Below, piece after piece: positions 12,724 through 22,981 of a stretch of 64,000 nt of DNA (the stretch's first letter is position 1; each line of letters begins with the position of its first letter). A program made the position numbers and the translations under genes. The stretch covers positions 1-64,000 of the forward strand of contig CANTUR010001075.1 of the NCBI GenBank assembly GCA_947683625.1. Direction: 5' to 3'. Source of the stretch: Mallotus nudiflorus. Taxonomy: Eukaryota; Streptophyta; Magnoliopsida; Malpighiales; Euphorbiaceae. The notes below the pieces were generated by a model. It made no database searches, was not told where the DNA came from, and saw only the letters and a program-made list of their open reading frames with translations.

Positions 12724-13090
12724 ATTCCCTTGCCTTTCTCATATTACTCAGCATGGATACCATTGGAAAGGTCCTTTGGATACTCATACTCTTATAGAGC
12801 ATTAGAGTAAGTAGAGCAAGTTTTTTTTAACATGGGTTCTCTTTTAGTATTCCCCTGCCTTTCTTGTATTATTCAACGTGGACATCGCCAGAGGTTCACG
12901 TTGATACTCTTGCTCATTTTTGGGCATTGGAGTACATTATGCTTGCTCTTATTCTGATTCTCTTCTCAGTGTTCCCCTGCTTTTCTCATATTACTCAGTT
13001 TGGATACCGTTGAGGGATTTGTACTCATACTCATTTTTGAGCATTGGAATAGATTATGTGCACATTTATTATTCAAAAGACTAAAATGAC
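12724..13090. repeat. ~122-bp tandem repeat in element A, three copies
   Basis: Units begin ATTCCC(T/C)TGCC at 12724, ATTCCCCTGCC at 12849 and GTTCCCCTGCTTTTCTC at 12971, spaced 125 and 122 bp. Each continues with CATATTACTCAG-like sequence, then GGATAC and GAGCATTGGA. The homologous place in element B (61659-61830, opposite strand) has two clear units at the same 122-bp spacing, so copy number differs between sister elements. Confidence 0.82.
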
Positions 13091-13635
13091 AATTGAAAAT
13101 TCAACCAAATTATACTGCAAGTCCATATATTTTTTCTTTGCACATTCTTCCCCTAGTTTAGGTGTAAAGTAAGCATTAGATTGATTAGAGTTTTAGAAAC
13201 TCTCAGCATAGAACTGTCAATAAGACATCTAAATTCTGCAAGGCTAATAAAAGAAAGCCACTAAAGTCAAAGGTCATGAGCTAAGTTTTTGCATATAATA
13301 TCATGAAGTGGATGAATTTACTCTTAATTTTATAAATTTTCTTTGTACTTTACTATAAAATCAAAATAGATAGAGTTATACTACTTCCCATTGGTATTTG
13401 TCAGGGTGTTTGTGACACAGAGTGAGATTTTGACGATCGATTGGCATTTGCTATCCTGGTCATTTTTATTGATGTATCAATTCCTTTCCTCTTCTTTGTT
13501 CTTTTTTATTTTCCCTACACAAAATACCATAAGTTAGTATAGCCTTTTTGCAAGTGAAGAAATTTTGTCAAAATGCAATGTCATTCTTTTGTATTCTTCC
13601 CTTTTTGATTGTGGTGATGATGTCTCTAGTTATAA
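13091..13635. other. Element A: possible upstream part of the antisense gene
   Basis: Homologous in reverse complement to element B about 61004-61560. On the plus strand some protein-like stretches are interrupted by stops and frame changes, for example a frame with DFDDRLAFAILVIF near 13430. The step CTCGCAGGG in B just before the next conserved segment could be a splice acceptor. Coding status is unclear. Confidence 0.35.
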
Positions 13636-14262
13636 GGTCGTGATGTTCTGCCATTGAAGTTGTGGCTTTATTCTATTGATGCTATGGTAAAGGGCTCCAT
13701 CATTCCTCTTCCTAACATTTCCTACAAAAGAGAAGATTTATGAGTTAGAGATTTTCATTTCATAATCAAAGAAATTTTCAGAGTGCATTCTTCCCTTTTT
13801 AGGGCCGAGCGCATGTATCACTGACATGTTGGACCTTCTCGTTACCATTTTCCACACCCTACAATGGTTTAACTGTTACAGAGGGCTATTCCAAATGATG
13901 CTTCCGATGAGGCTATGGAGATGGATACTGAGTTTGAGGAGCTTGAAAGCCTTATCCAACCTCTTGAGGTCACCAGGATTATGCTTCTTTGTAATGTCAT
14001 TCCTTTTATTTTCATTCCTTCAGATGCTTTACCTGTGAATACTTTGACCACTTTCCTACACTTTTATAATACTAATCTTGAATGTTAGTAGCAAAGTGTT
14101 TGGACAATCTTGCCTAGGCTCAAAGACAAGTATTTCACAACAAATGTATGCAAGTGTATGCATGTTATGCATAACATGTATGATCCTAATAGGTCTTCTG
14201 TTTGGAGCAAAGCTATGTTCGCAGCTTGGAGTGTGAGAATGAGGTGCCTCATTAATAACTTG
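13636..14262 (+). pseudogene. Antisense gene remnant of element A (unknown protein), main part
   Basis: Three protein-like segments lie on the plus strand, opposite to the element's own genes. The first (13636-13800) reads GRDVLPLKLWLYSIDAMV then GSIIPLPNIS. The second (about 13888-14083) reads IPNDASDEAMEMDTEF, then an acidic EELESL stretch and VTRIMLLCNVIPF. The third (14095-14262) reads SVWTILPRLKDKYF, CMHVMHNM and SVWSKAMFAAWSVRM. Element B carries the same segments on its antisense strand (61003 down to 60375), with different stops. The agreement of two decayed copies in protein frame shows ancestral coding capacity. The W-L-Y-F-I-D-A core recalls plant transposon proteins of antisense genes, but I cannot place it firmly. 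The longer open frame at 13826-14038 is in a different frame and is probably a shadow. Confidence 0.6.
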
Positions 14263-14654
14263 TAGGTTCAAGCACTTGATGCTTCATTATTGGTACTTCT
14301 GATGTTTTAGCTTTTGATATAGTCTATTGAACAAATAACCAGGCTAGTGCTTCAGGTCCATGGCTTTACACTAGAGCTCATGATTGACTGATGCACTATT
14401 GAACTTTTCTTTTTGTTACTGCTTCTACTATATGATAACTGTTATATTTGTATGCTTGCAATATACTCCTTTCTGCCCTAAGATCATTTTCACTAACTTT
14501 GAAGTTCTACTATTATTACCATTTTGCCCCTAACTTGTCCCGGAGTTACATTTTGCCCGCAGCTTTGTTTTGAATTCATCCTAGCAATCACTTTCTTCAT
14601 GTGCATAAGAGACTCAATTTGGTCATTGATTGTTACTGGCCCTTTGTCTTACTA
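14263..14654. other. Element A: probable intron or non-coding part of the antisense gene
   Basis: No sustained frame is visible. The stretch matches B about 59990-60375 in reverse complement. It includes a run typical of plant non-coding DNA with ATTTTGCCCC (about 14520) and ATTTTGCCCG. The B copy ends TTAATTGCAG, a plausible splice acceptor before the next conserved segment. Confidence 0.35.
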
Positions 14655-14936
14655 ACCCTATTAGCTGCAATCTCATGTATTGAAGATGCATAGGAGTGGG
14701 CGAACTAATTGAAGCGAATTCTGGATGATGAATCAATTAGACTTGTACTTCAAAGAATTCTGGAGCAGAATATGAGGCTTGATGCTGATGCAATAATTGA
14801 TAGTTACAATGTATGGATTGAAAAGCAAGTTGCTGAGGCACATGAATTCTCAAGGTATAAAGGGACGCTAGGCTTACAAGGAAAATTACAAAAGAGGTGG
14901 CAAAGAGGAAATGTAACTAAAATAGTGATCTCATAG
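14655..14936 (+). pseudogene. Antisense gene remnant of element A, downstream segment
   Basis: Plus-strand frame reading SCIEDA-EWAN, two stops, then ILDDESIRLVLQRILEQN, MRLDADAIIDSYNVWIEK and an open frame to 14936. The B homologue (about 59990 down to 59740, minus strand) reads IAVSCIEDAEEWAN at the start, where A has TAG in place of GAG. B then runs through LDDEINWTCTLKNSWAEYEA in another frame, so the true frame of the last part is uncertain. I do not recognise the protein. An Asp/Glu-rich helix-forming segment is all that can be said. Confidence 0.45.
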
Positions 14937-14939
14937 CTC

Positions 14940-15143
14940 TAATTTAGCTTTCATCATGTATTGTTTTTCCATTTAGATACTTATGTGGTATGATAAAGAC
15001 CAATATGTGATGTTTGAACAAAAATTTAAACTTCAATCTTAATCATTCATTAGGGCAAAAATGAGAACATTCATTACATCACATGACATAACTCCTGTTT
15101 TCAATTAGTCATGAATTTTCCTCTCTAATTTTTACCTTACTAT

Positions 15144-15174
<31 letters not shown>

Positions 15175-15242
15175 CCTTTTTTTTATTCTCTCTTTTTTCT
15201 TTCCTTTTTTATTATTTTTTTTCTCACATTTCCTATCTTCAA
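14940..15242. other. Element A: pol-deletion junction with T-rich low-complexity tract
   Basis: 14990-15100 matches B about 59515-59600 (downstream of integrase), whereas 15243 upward matches B about 55870-56060 (just before RT). Between them lies a T-rich run (about 15140-15230). About 3.5 kb of pol present in B is therefore absent here, with the breakpoint in or next to the T-rich tract. Confidence 0.75.
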
Positions 15243-15780
15243 AAGTTACATTATGTGATATATGGATGTTTTTAAATTTGCATTTATGCCCACGCTGAAT
15301 GAATCTAATTGAATTGAATTTATGTCAAACAAGTAGATGCAATCAATACCATAATGCACAGTACCATTAGGATGTACATTACATAAGTAAGCATGGTCAG
15401 AATTTATATCATCGATCACTAGAAACTAAAATTTTATTCAATGATACAATGAGAAACTTTATTTCTTATTCTAGATGCTAGCGATGCTGAGTGTCATAGT
15501 GGTTGTCCTTGAGGTGGTTGACATAACAACTCTTTAACAGTAGTACTACCCATCCTCTTAGCTGTCAGCTTCATCACTTCCTCTTTATTGTCCTTCATTA
15601 GATTCTCCATAATCTGCTCCTTGAAGATCTCAAACCTAGGGACATATGCTCCAGCAACACTGACCGATTCCTTAGCTCTTAGATAGTATTTGCCTTCCCC
15701 TGACCTGATGAAGTTCTGACTCAAAGGACCAACTTTTGCATAAAGCTTCTCTTTTCTGCATTGAATCACTTCCTTGCCCT
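15243..15780 (-). pseudogene. Element A: protease-RT linker of gag-pol
   Basis: The minus-strand frame 15769-15494 contains KVGPLSQNF, GEGKYYL, SVSVAGAYVPRFEIFKEQIM and EEVMKLTAKRMGSTTVKELL. Element B has the same segment at 55472-55732 (FSQNFIKPGEGKYYLGVKES). Below 15494 DNA homology to B continues with decayed frame to about 15243. In B this is followed by RT; here the RT is deleted. Confidence 0.75.
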
Positions 15781-16176
15781 TCTACCTTTTGTCTTTGCTT
15801 CCCTCGTAAAACCCAATCCTGTTGTGTCATCTTGATTTTTGAATCCTAGGAATTCTCCTTGTTCATTCTTCCCCAGTCCTCGTCCAAACCAGTAATTCAT
15901 GTTCTCTATCATTTTTGCTACTCTCAGATCCATTTCAGTCCCATCAAATATCCCAGCAATCTAGAAACTAAGGGCTGCACACACTTATTTCTATTTATCA
16001 AGTATGGCTGCCACAGCTGCATTGGTCCCAGCTTCTATTATCATGACATCTCCTTCATGAGGGGATTTTATTTTCTGGTGCACTGTTAAAGGTACTCCTC
16101 CCAGGGCATGAAACCACAGCCTTCCCAATAGCAGGGCATAGGTAACAGGGATTTCCAGTACAGTAAATTCAACAGT

Positions 16177-16896
16177 TTACTCTACAGGCCCTGTTTTGAC
16201 CAAAGCCTGAAATGTTCCCTCCACATTCCCGGTACTATCACTGTAAGCTTTGATTATGAGGTTTGAAGCTGTTAATTCATCTACTTTCAAACCTAAATTA
16301 GGTAGGATTTTTAGTGGGCATACATTTATAGTTGAACCATCATCCACCATTACAAAGTTGGTTCTCTTCCCTTTTACTTTAGTTGGGATAAATAATGCCT
16401 TTGTATGGTTTCTTCCCTCCAAAGGCAAGTCATCATCTGAGAATGCTACCAGCCCATGTTTCTTTTCTGTAACCTTTGCCACCATAACTTCTGGAATAGC
16501 AGCTGTTTCAATGCTTATGTTTGACAAAGCTTTAACCAGAGCCCTTCTATGGCTGCCTGAATGCATTAGTAATTCCCAAATGCTAACATTTGCCTTAGCT
16601 TTCTTAAGTTGTTCCAGGATCAAGTCTTCTTTCTGTCCTTCCTCTACTTTTGCATCTTCTGTTTCTTCCCTTTCTGCTACTCTTTCATTTTGCTTTTTTA
16701 CTATCCAGTAATTCCTCCCACTTCTGGTAACATGATTTACATTTAGAGTATTACTCCATACATCGACTCTAGTGGGTTTTTCTTCATCAGAATCATACCA
16801 GATGTCCACAGCCCCTACAAGTCGTTCTCTTTTCCTGTTTTTCAAAACTTCCACTGTGCATGTTTCTTTTCCCTTTAACTCCCTCAGCTTGTCCAT
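16177..16896 (-). pseudogene. Element A: retropepsin-like protease domain
   Basis: Minus-strand frame of 239 residues. The first half is a charged segment (EERVAEREETEDAKVEE, then LILEQLKKAKANVSIWELL), followed by EKKHGLVAFSDDDLPLEG and the protease core NFVMVDDGSTINVCPLKIL, then LIIKAYSDSTGNVEGTF. VDDGST fits the D-(T/S)-G active-site position of retropepsins; the D-G-S core is intact, unlike in B. The frame stops at 16177 (GPVE then stop), where B reads on, so this stop is secondary. Expected role: processing of the gag-pol polyprotein. Confidence 0.8.
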
Positions 16897-17256
16897 TTGT
16901 TAACTTGGCAGCTCTTCAACCCCTTCTTAGGATAGTTCTAGGGTTAAGAATTCATCTTCTTCAAACTCATCACCCCATCCTATCAACACAATCGATTCAA
17001 TAGGGATGTCAGCAAAAGCGGGTTTAGAATAGAACACTCTAAAATCGAACTTGACCGAGGGTTGTCCCAATAGATCTTCAACTCCTCTTAGTGACTGCTC
17101 AGGAATTTTAGGTTCTTCTTTTACTGGCTTATCATCAAACTCATCTCCCCAACCTGAGGGCTCAATTGATTCAATAGGGATATCAGCAGAGGGTGGTTTT
17201 GAGTAGAATACTTTATAATCAAACTTGCCTAAGGGCTGGCCCAATAAATCTTCCAC
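16897..17256 (-). pseudogene. Element A: gag-protease spacer with a duplicated 58-residue unit
   Basis: The minus-strand frame carries two copies of RGVEDLLGQP-KFDY-VFYSKP followed by ADIPIESI and GWGDEF, 58 residues apart (starting near 17259 and 17085). The first contains FDYKVFYSKPPSADIPIESI, the second FDFRVFYSKPAFADIPIESI. Element B has the same pair at 54010-54330. Function unknown; the acidic, Pro-rich units are a spacer between nucleocapsid and protease. Confidence 0.75.
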
Positions 17257-17259
17257 TCC

Positions 17260-18863
17260 TCTCTGTGGCTATTCAAAAGGTTCTCCATTGGGTATAGGGT
17301 TTAGGTCCTTAAAGGAGCTTAGCACTTCTTCCTCACTAACTCCTAAGTTGATCATCATGGTGGCTAGTGGTGGAACATTTCGGTAATCTAGGAAAGGCTT
17401 GTTTCTGGTGTTTGGGTTAGAATTGGATTTCTCAGGGTCGATGATTTTTCGGAGTCTATCAGGTTTTGGATCTCATGTTTTAGGTGAATGCAGGTATCTG
17501 TGGAATGGCCAACTACTTGATGAAACTTACAGTAACTGTTTGGATTATAGCCAGGGAGATTTGGATTCGGGGGTTTGGAAAAGGTTAAAGGTCAGAGCAG
17601 GCCTTTTTGGATTAGCCTCTCTAGGACTTTGGAGAGTGGTTGGTTGAAGTTGGAGAACCTTCGGGGTTGTTGAACTGCACGCACTTCTACAGCTCAGCTA
17701 GTACTTCTTTGTTGTATGCCCCCAGTTAGGTAGTTTTGAGTTCCTGTGCCTCTAACAGTTTTCTTTTTCTCACTCTTAATTTCCTCAGCTTGTAACCCAT
17801 CATCATACAAATCCATAAAGGCTTTAGGATTCATCATCTATAACCTCTTGAATAAATTAGGTGACACATTACGGACTATAATTCTAACTTAATCCTTCTC
17901 AACAAGCTTATTTTTCATCATCCCTACTTTATTCATGAAACGAGTTAAGAAATCAGAAAAGTACTCATTTGGTTTTTGCTTAGTCAACTCCAAATCCCTA
18001 ATTGACACTTCCAATCGAGTGTTATAATCATATTGTTTCAAGAATATAATACATAGTTCTTTCCAGTCAGCCCTAATAGATTTTTCTAATGCATAGTACC
18101 AGTTCATAGCCATTCCTTCCAAGGATAACACAAATAGCCTAGCAACTACTAACAATGGTGCTTTAGTAGTGCTGATGGTTATAGTGTATTGACTCAAATG
18201 AATCTTTGAATCTCCTCTCCCATCAAACTTCTGTAGTTGAGGCATTTTGAATTTTTTAGGCAGCTTATCTCCCTCCATTTGTAGCATTTCATCAAATTCA
18301 AAGGAATATCCCATTCCTTGTCCTCTAATCAACTCTTCCATCTTGGACATTTTCTGAGTCAATGCTTGCATCTGCTTGGACTCAAGGTCTTGAACTAATT
18401 CAAGTGACTCTCTCTTCGCCTTTTCTACCATATAGTTTTCAATGTCTTCCATTCTCACATCAGTAGCAGGCACATTTCTAGGAGCAGGTTGCCCCCTAGC
18501 ATTGTTAGCAGTAAGTGGAGGAGCTACAGCAATAGGTGGAGCTCCTACAATAGGTGGCTATTCAATAATAGCAGCAGGTGGTCGTTCAATAACAATAGTA
18601 GGTGGTTGTCCAACAACAGGTTGCACTAGTCCTGCCAAAGCCTGTCTCAGTTCATCTTGCATCATAGCTCTCATGTCATCCATTAAAGCTCCCTTAATGT
18701 CCTTTAAGGTCCACATCTCTAGTTGTTGTTCCATTTTAATTTGTCCAGTCTGAGTTGATTCAGGTTTTAGGAATAGTAGGTTAATTAGACTCCCCTCTAG
18801 TCTCTCCAGTCTGTGAAGAATGCCTTGAGCTATAGACTCTAGACTTAAATCAGCTCTGGTCAA
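17260..18863 (-). pseudogene. Element A: gag polyprotein (capsid and zinc knuckle)
   Basis: Segments in order on the minus strand: MWTLKDIKGALMDDMRAMMQ, a Pro-rich stretch (PPTIVIERPP), NYMVEKAKRESLELVQDL, a helical region (ALTQKMSKMEELIRGQG), then the capsid core FDGRGDSKIHLSQY, MAMNWYYALEKSIRADWKEL, FLKQYDYNTRLEVSIRDLEL and FSDFLTRFMNK, typical of plant retrotransposon gag. A zinc-knuckle-like CKFH, GHSTDTC follows near 17500. Stops include IIE-stop-PP near 18560 and EKD-stop at 17889. At the distal border A has TAG in FE-stop-PQRG where B has CAG, while B has TAG where A has CAG. The apparent start at 18863 is TTG and is not supported. Confidence 0.82.
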
Positions 18864-19716
18864 TCTGCCACCTCTTCATCCCCAGACATAAGAAGACCCG
18901 GATGAATATATAATGGTTGCAAAATAAGTTATTAGTATGATGCATGGACTATATGTATGCATGTATGTATGATGCATATGTTTATGCAATATGTAGTAGG
19001 CAAACACTTAGCAGGTAGCAAGTATCAGGAAGCAATCAATAAGCAACATGCAAGCATAAGCCTTCCAACCTTATTCCTCCCACACAAGTGTTCAATGGCA
19101 AGTTTCTTTTCCTAGGATTTTTGGTCTTTGCCTTTATATCAATAGGGGATATTAAGAGCCGACGCGTATGCCACATCTCTCTTAAAAGAAAGAGCATAGA
19201 AGTAGCATTTCTAAATATAAAGGTCTAGCCTAATCCTTATTAGCCTGAATGAGCTTCAAAGGTATAGGCCTGGGCTTTTATAAATAGAAATACCTTATGG
19301 AAATTCAAACAAACAAGCACTTTGGGTGAATATCCTAGGGGAAGTAACTAGGCCATTATATGTGGTTAGGGTCTGGTGAAAAGTTAAGGTTCCCTTAGCA
19401 AGATGCTCTCCATTATGGACTTTGAGTTACAGACCATGGTCAGAGGGGCCCAGCATCTTTTACTAACTCGAGATAAAATTAACCACCCTTAGGGACTTGG
19501 GTTACAGACTCTGGTCAGATGAGCCCGGTAATCTCTCTTGAACCGAGTTAAGGCTAAGAGTGATGGTTAGCCAATCTACAATCCTATGAAGCTAGTGCAA
19601 TCATGGAATCATAAACCAATGCCATCAGCTTAGTAGGGACATGCAGAATGAATGCAAGAATGAAATAATAATCAATAAAATAATTCTAAAGAACATGAGT
19701 AGAATCAGTATCTCTT
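18864..19716 (-). other. Element A: 5' leader between primer-binding site and gag
   Basis: No gene seen. The stretch is homologous to B 51614-52440, including shared CCATAATGGAGAGCATCTT on the element sense strand. It contains a short-repeat-rich run near 18950-18980 (TATGTATGCATGTATG). It is the expected untranslated and packaging leader. Confidence 0.6.
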
Positions 19717-19735
19717 ATCCCCAATGGAGTCACCA
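19717..19735 (-). promoter_or_regulatory. Primer-binding site of element A
   Basis: On the minus strand TGGTGACTCCATTGGGGAT follows the LTR end (TACA, 19737) after one spacer base. The B element has TGGCGACTCCACTAGAGAT in the same place. It would pair with the 3' end of a tRNA ending in GTCACCA or GTCGCCA; I do not assign the tRNA. Confidence 0.8.
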
Positions 19736-19736
19736 C

Positions 19737-21817
19737 TGTATATCGCGGGGTTTAGCGCACGTCTAAGATTTTAGCAACTGCGACACTGTTTAGGCTCAGG
19801 GCCTTAGAGAACACACTAACAACTGTCATAAAGACATGGCATGGAGATGAGGAGTTGCCACCCAGGGTAATAACTGGGACAATTTGATTGGTGGTACTCA
19901 ATTCTCTAAAAGAAAATTAGCACCACAACCAGGAGATTCTGAATACGAAATACTAACTTCTCTTAGTCTCGTGTTCATTTAAAATAATTTTATAAATAAT
20001 TATTTCATCCTCTAATTACATGCAATTTTATCAAACCCTAATTAACATCCATCTACCCAAAAAAGGCAACAAGTCAATAAAATTACAAGTAAAAAATGCA
20101 TTCAAGATCACGTTCTCCCTAAGTCTAAACTATGTTAATTTTATTAAAAAAGTTAGCTAAATCTACATTTTATTTATAAGTGAAATGAATTAAAAGTGGG
20201 CCTACATTTTATTAATTAATGAGCCTAAATCTATTTTTTAGTCTTTCTGAGATATGCACTTAAGTCTATTCAATTTTAAAAAAGAAATTAAATTAGTGGG
20301 CCTAAGTCTTAATCTAGTTTTATTTTAAATGAAATGTGGGCCTATGTCTATTTATTTTAAAAGAATTGCAATTAAATGGGCTGAGCTAAGTCTAAACAAG
20401 TTTTAATTAACTAAGTGGGCCTAAAATCTAATTAACCTAATGGTCCTAAGTTGATTTTAATTATTTAAAGTCCTAAACCATTTTTAAACATATTTATTTA
20501 GTGGGTTAGACCTAAACGTGGGCTTGGGGCCCAAGAAAAACATAAAAAAACCCAAAAAACATAAAAATATAACAAAATCAATTCAAACACACATTCACAT
20601 ATGATTTCTAAAAAACCTAATTTAATTACATACAAACCCTAATTGACTAAAGCCACCGTTTATTTTAATTAATTTTTATCCAATTGAACCTAATTACTAA
20701 TTAATTTTAAAGTGCAGAAATTTACATCTTTTACTATTCCCACTACTGGGGCTATTACAAACTACATACATAATTAAAATTAAATAATTATATACCCAGA
20801 AATTAAAATAAGTTACACAAAATACAAAAATGCAGAACAAAAATTAAAATCCTAAGAACTATTATTAAAATAGTACAGGTTTCATGGATCTTCTGTTCAA
20901 TTAAACACAGGCAGTTTCCCCTTCCTCAATCCAAATACGAACATTAAAATAAAAAAAAATAAATTAGCAATGATATCAAATAATCAAAACAATAACAAAA
21001 ATAAAAGAAAAAAAAACATAAACAGAAAATAATAATAAAAGTAATAAAAGAAATAGAAAAATAACACTGGAGATGTTGTGCAAATGCCGCTTTTTGAGCC
21101 CCTCAAATTGGATTATCACCGTTAAAAATAAGATATTCTTGATTCTGGACTATTGTCTTTGGAAATTTTAGTATCGAAAATTAGGGTTTTATGCTCACAG
21201 TCTCTCTTTTTTTCTCACTGTCTTCTTTCTCTCAATCTCTCCCTATAAAAAATCCTTTCGAAAACCAGAAGCAAAAAAAGTCCCGAAGCAAAAACCTCTC
21301 TCCCATGTACGCATGCAGAATTTGCTTTTAAATGCAGAGTCTGCGCGTACTGAACTTCCTCTAAAGGAGGAATTGACCTATCTGATCAGATAGCGTTTCT
21401 TTTTCTTTGATTTCAAAAAACCTTCTGCATTTAAACAACCTTATCAGATAATTGTAAAGATAAAATTTGAATTTTCAACCAACAAAAACACTGAAAAATC
21501 AATAAAAATACGTAAAAAATAAAAAAAAACTGTATTTTAATGTGTCGACATTGTGCAATGCTGGTCGGCATTGTGTAATGCCAGTCGGCATTACACTAAT
21601 GTCGATCAGCATTAAATGCTAACTCTTTTTTTTTAACTTTTAATTACCAAAAGACCCCTGAAAAAATGACTTATTTGTAATCAAATCCTAAAAAATGTTG
21701 CAATTTAGTCCCCAAAGTCCAGAAAGTCAACAACCAAGTTCAATTTTTTAATAAATTTCATCATAAGGGCTTACGTCGCAATTGTGCCCAATTACATCCC
21801 GAAATTGGGTGCTTACA
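19737..21817 (-). repeat. 5' LTR of element A (2081 bp)
   Basis: The minus-strand LTR begins TGTAAGCACCC at 21817 and ends TACA at 19737, the usual TG...CA ends. It matches B's 5' LTR (49479-51593) along its length: the TGTAAGCACCCAATTTC start, the TCGGCATT palindromic repeats, the stretch with spaced GGGCCTA motifs (20190-20530) and the final TTGCTAAAATCTTAGA. A/T-rich simple runs occur at 20940-21070. Confidence 0.88.
21543..21620. repeat. ~20-bp partly palindromic repeats in the element A LTR
   Basis: Four degenerate units of the type GTCGGCATTGTGTAATGCCA follow one another. Each can pair with itself (GGCATT...AATGCC). The same motif is found in B's 5' LTR (49671-49713, two units) and 3' LTR (63672-63756, four units). 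Confidence 0.75.
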
Positions 21818-22930
21818 GCATGCAAATCTTGAGTCAAAATTAGCATATGCAACATTTATTTTAGATTTCATAGCTCTTAGTATTGCAATAATATCTTGAG
21901 CTACAAAGGTTTAATTAAGGTGATTTAAAGTGATATGGAAAGATAAGACAATTTTCTATAACTTTTATAAAGGAAGTTAAGGCTTATTCAATTGTCTTTA
22001 GTCTCAAAAAGACATCATAAGGCACTATCACTAACGGACTCAACACATGGACTAAATTGCATAAAAAATTACAATTTATGTCATAGTCCTGATCAAACCA
22101 AAGTAGTCATGACCGGGACCAAGGAAGGAGAAAAAATTCATTAGAATGGTAAAACTAATCCTAATTGAATGTCTCGATCAGGATATTGCTCGGGACCAGG
22201 GTATCCCGATCAGGATCAGGAAATTTTTTCAAATGAAATGGCTCATAATGGCTATTTGGATGATATCTCGACTAAGACTAATGATATCCTAACTAGGACC
22301 TAACAAAATGCAGCTCAAAATTCCAAATTTTCATTCAAATGAACTTGGATTATGTTAAGAATGAAATTATTGCTTCCAACAACTATAATTGGATTGCTTA
22401 AGTATAAATATGACCTTTAAAGATTGTTTTGAGGTTAAAAAACTTGCTCATTCATTGTGTATTTTCAAGCATTCAATTAAACTCTCTAAACTCCTCTTAA
22501 TTTCACTTTTGTTATTGTAAACTCTTCTAAGAGTTGGTGAGTGTTAGAATAGACATTCTTGTTCTTCTACTTTTTAGGTTTAGAAAATAGGAAGTGAATA
22601 TCTATTTAAAGGAATTGGTTTAAGTGTTGTCCATTGAAACACTTGGGATTCAATTTTTGAGTGAGCCTTGAAAACTCAAATTGTAAGTTTGTAAGAGTGA
22701 GCCATAAAACTCTTGTGTAATATCAATCTTGTAAATAAGATTGTGGGTGATTGAAAATCCTAACTTAAGGATAAGTTAGGTGGAGACATAGGATTGTTAT
22801 TGAATCTGAACTCCTTAAATCTTTGTGTTCTTTATTTTGCTTCTCAACTCTTATTAACCTTGCAAAGAATTCTTTTAATTTCTCATTTTTATTTGATAGT
22901 CCTATTCACCCCCACTCTAGGACTCTTTCA
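21818..22930 (+). repeat. Probable 5' LTR of a SIRE-like copia element, interrupted or bordered by element A
   Basis: The stretch ends CTCTTTCA at 22930, directly before a copia-type primer-binding site and gag. It contains GATCAGGAT/GGGACC-rich imperfect repeats (about 22100-22225) and a TATA-like box (TATAAATATG at about 22404), then a leader-like end with CACCCCCACTCTAGGACTC. The LTR start is not identified; element A sits immediately upstream at 21817. Confidence 0.55.
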
Positions 22931-22932
22931 AT

Positions 22933-22944
22933 TAGTATTAGAGC
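22933..22944 (+). promoter_or_regulatory. Primer-binding site of the copia element
   Basis: TAGTATTAGAGC differs at two positions (G to A, C to T) from TGGTATCAGAGC, the common copia site for initiator methionine tRNA. It begins two bases after the LTR end. Confidence 0.75.
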
Positions 22945-22981
22945 TTGAATTATAGGTACTTTATTTCTAGAATACAAGATC

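Larger units (their letters stand above)
12161..21817 (-). mobile_element. Element A: Tat-type Ty3/gypsy retrotransposon, pol-deleted and without a visible 3' LTR
   Basis: Read on the minus strand: 5' LTR (21817-19737), one-base spacer, primer-binding site, leader, gag, a gag-protease spacer, protease and a protease-RT linker. Homology with element B then jumps from just before RT (about 15243) to a region downstream of integrase (about 15100), so RT, both RNase H domains and integrase are missing. It continues through an antisense gene remnant and 122-bp repeats. Collinearity with B is lost near 12340. No 3' LTR lies in the window; the element passes into the 120-bp repeat and then the satellite. 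The five bases outside the 5' LTR are GCATG (21818-21822), the predicted target duplication. Tat assignment follows from its close relation to B. Confidence 0.85.

Noticed and set aside
13826..14038. Plus-strand open frame with a hydrophobic end (LCFFVMSFLLFSFLQMLYL)
   Set aside because: The conserved frame of the antisense gene here is another one (IPNDASDEAMEMDTEF); this one is a shadow.
16250..16711. 153-residue plus-strand open frame
   Set aside because: It is the opposite strand of the protease domain of element A.
20190..20530. Shared GGGCCTA/GGCCCA motifs between the A/B LTR and the 179-bp satellite
   Set aside because: Only 6-7 bp are shared and no longer alignment could be seen, so common origin is not supported.
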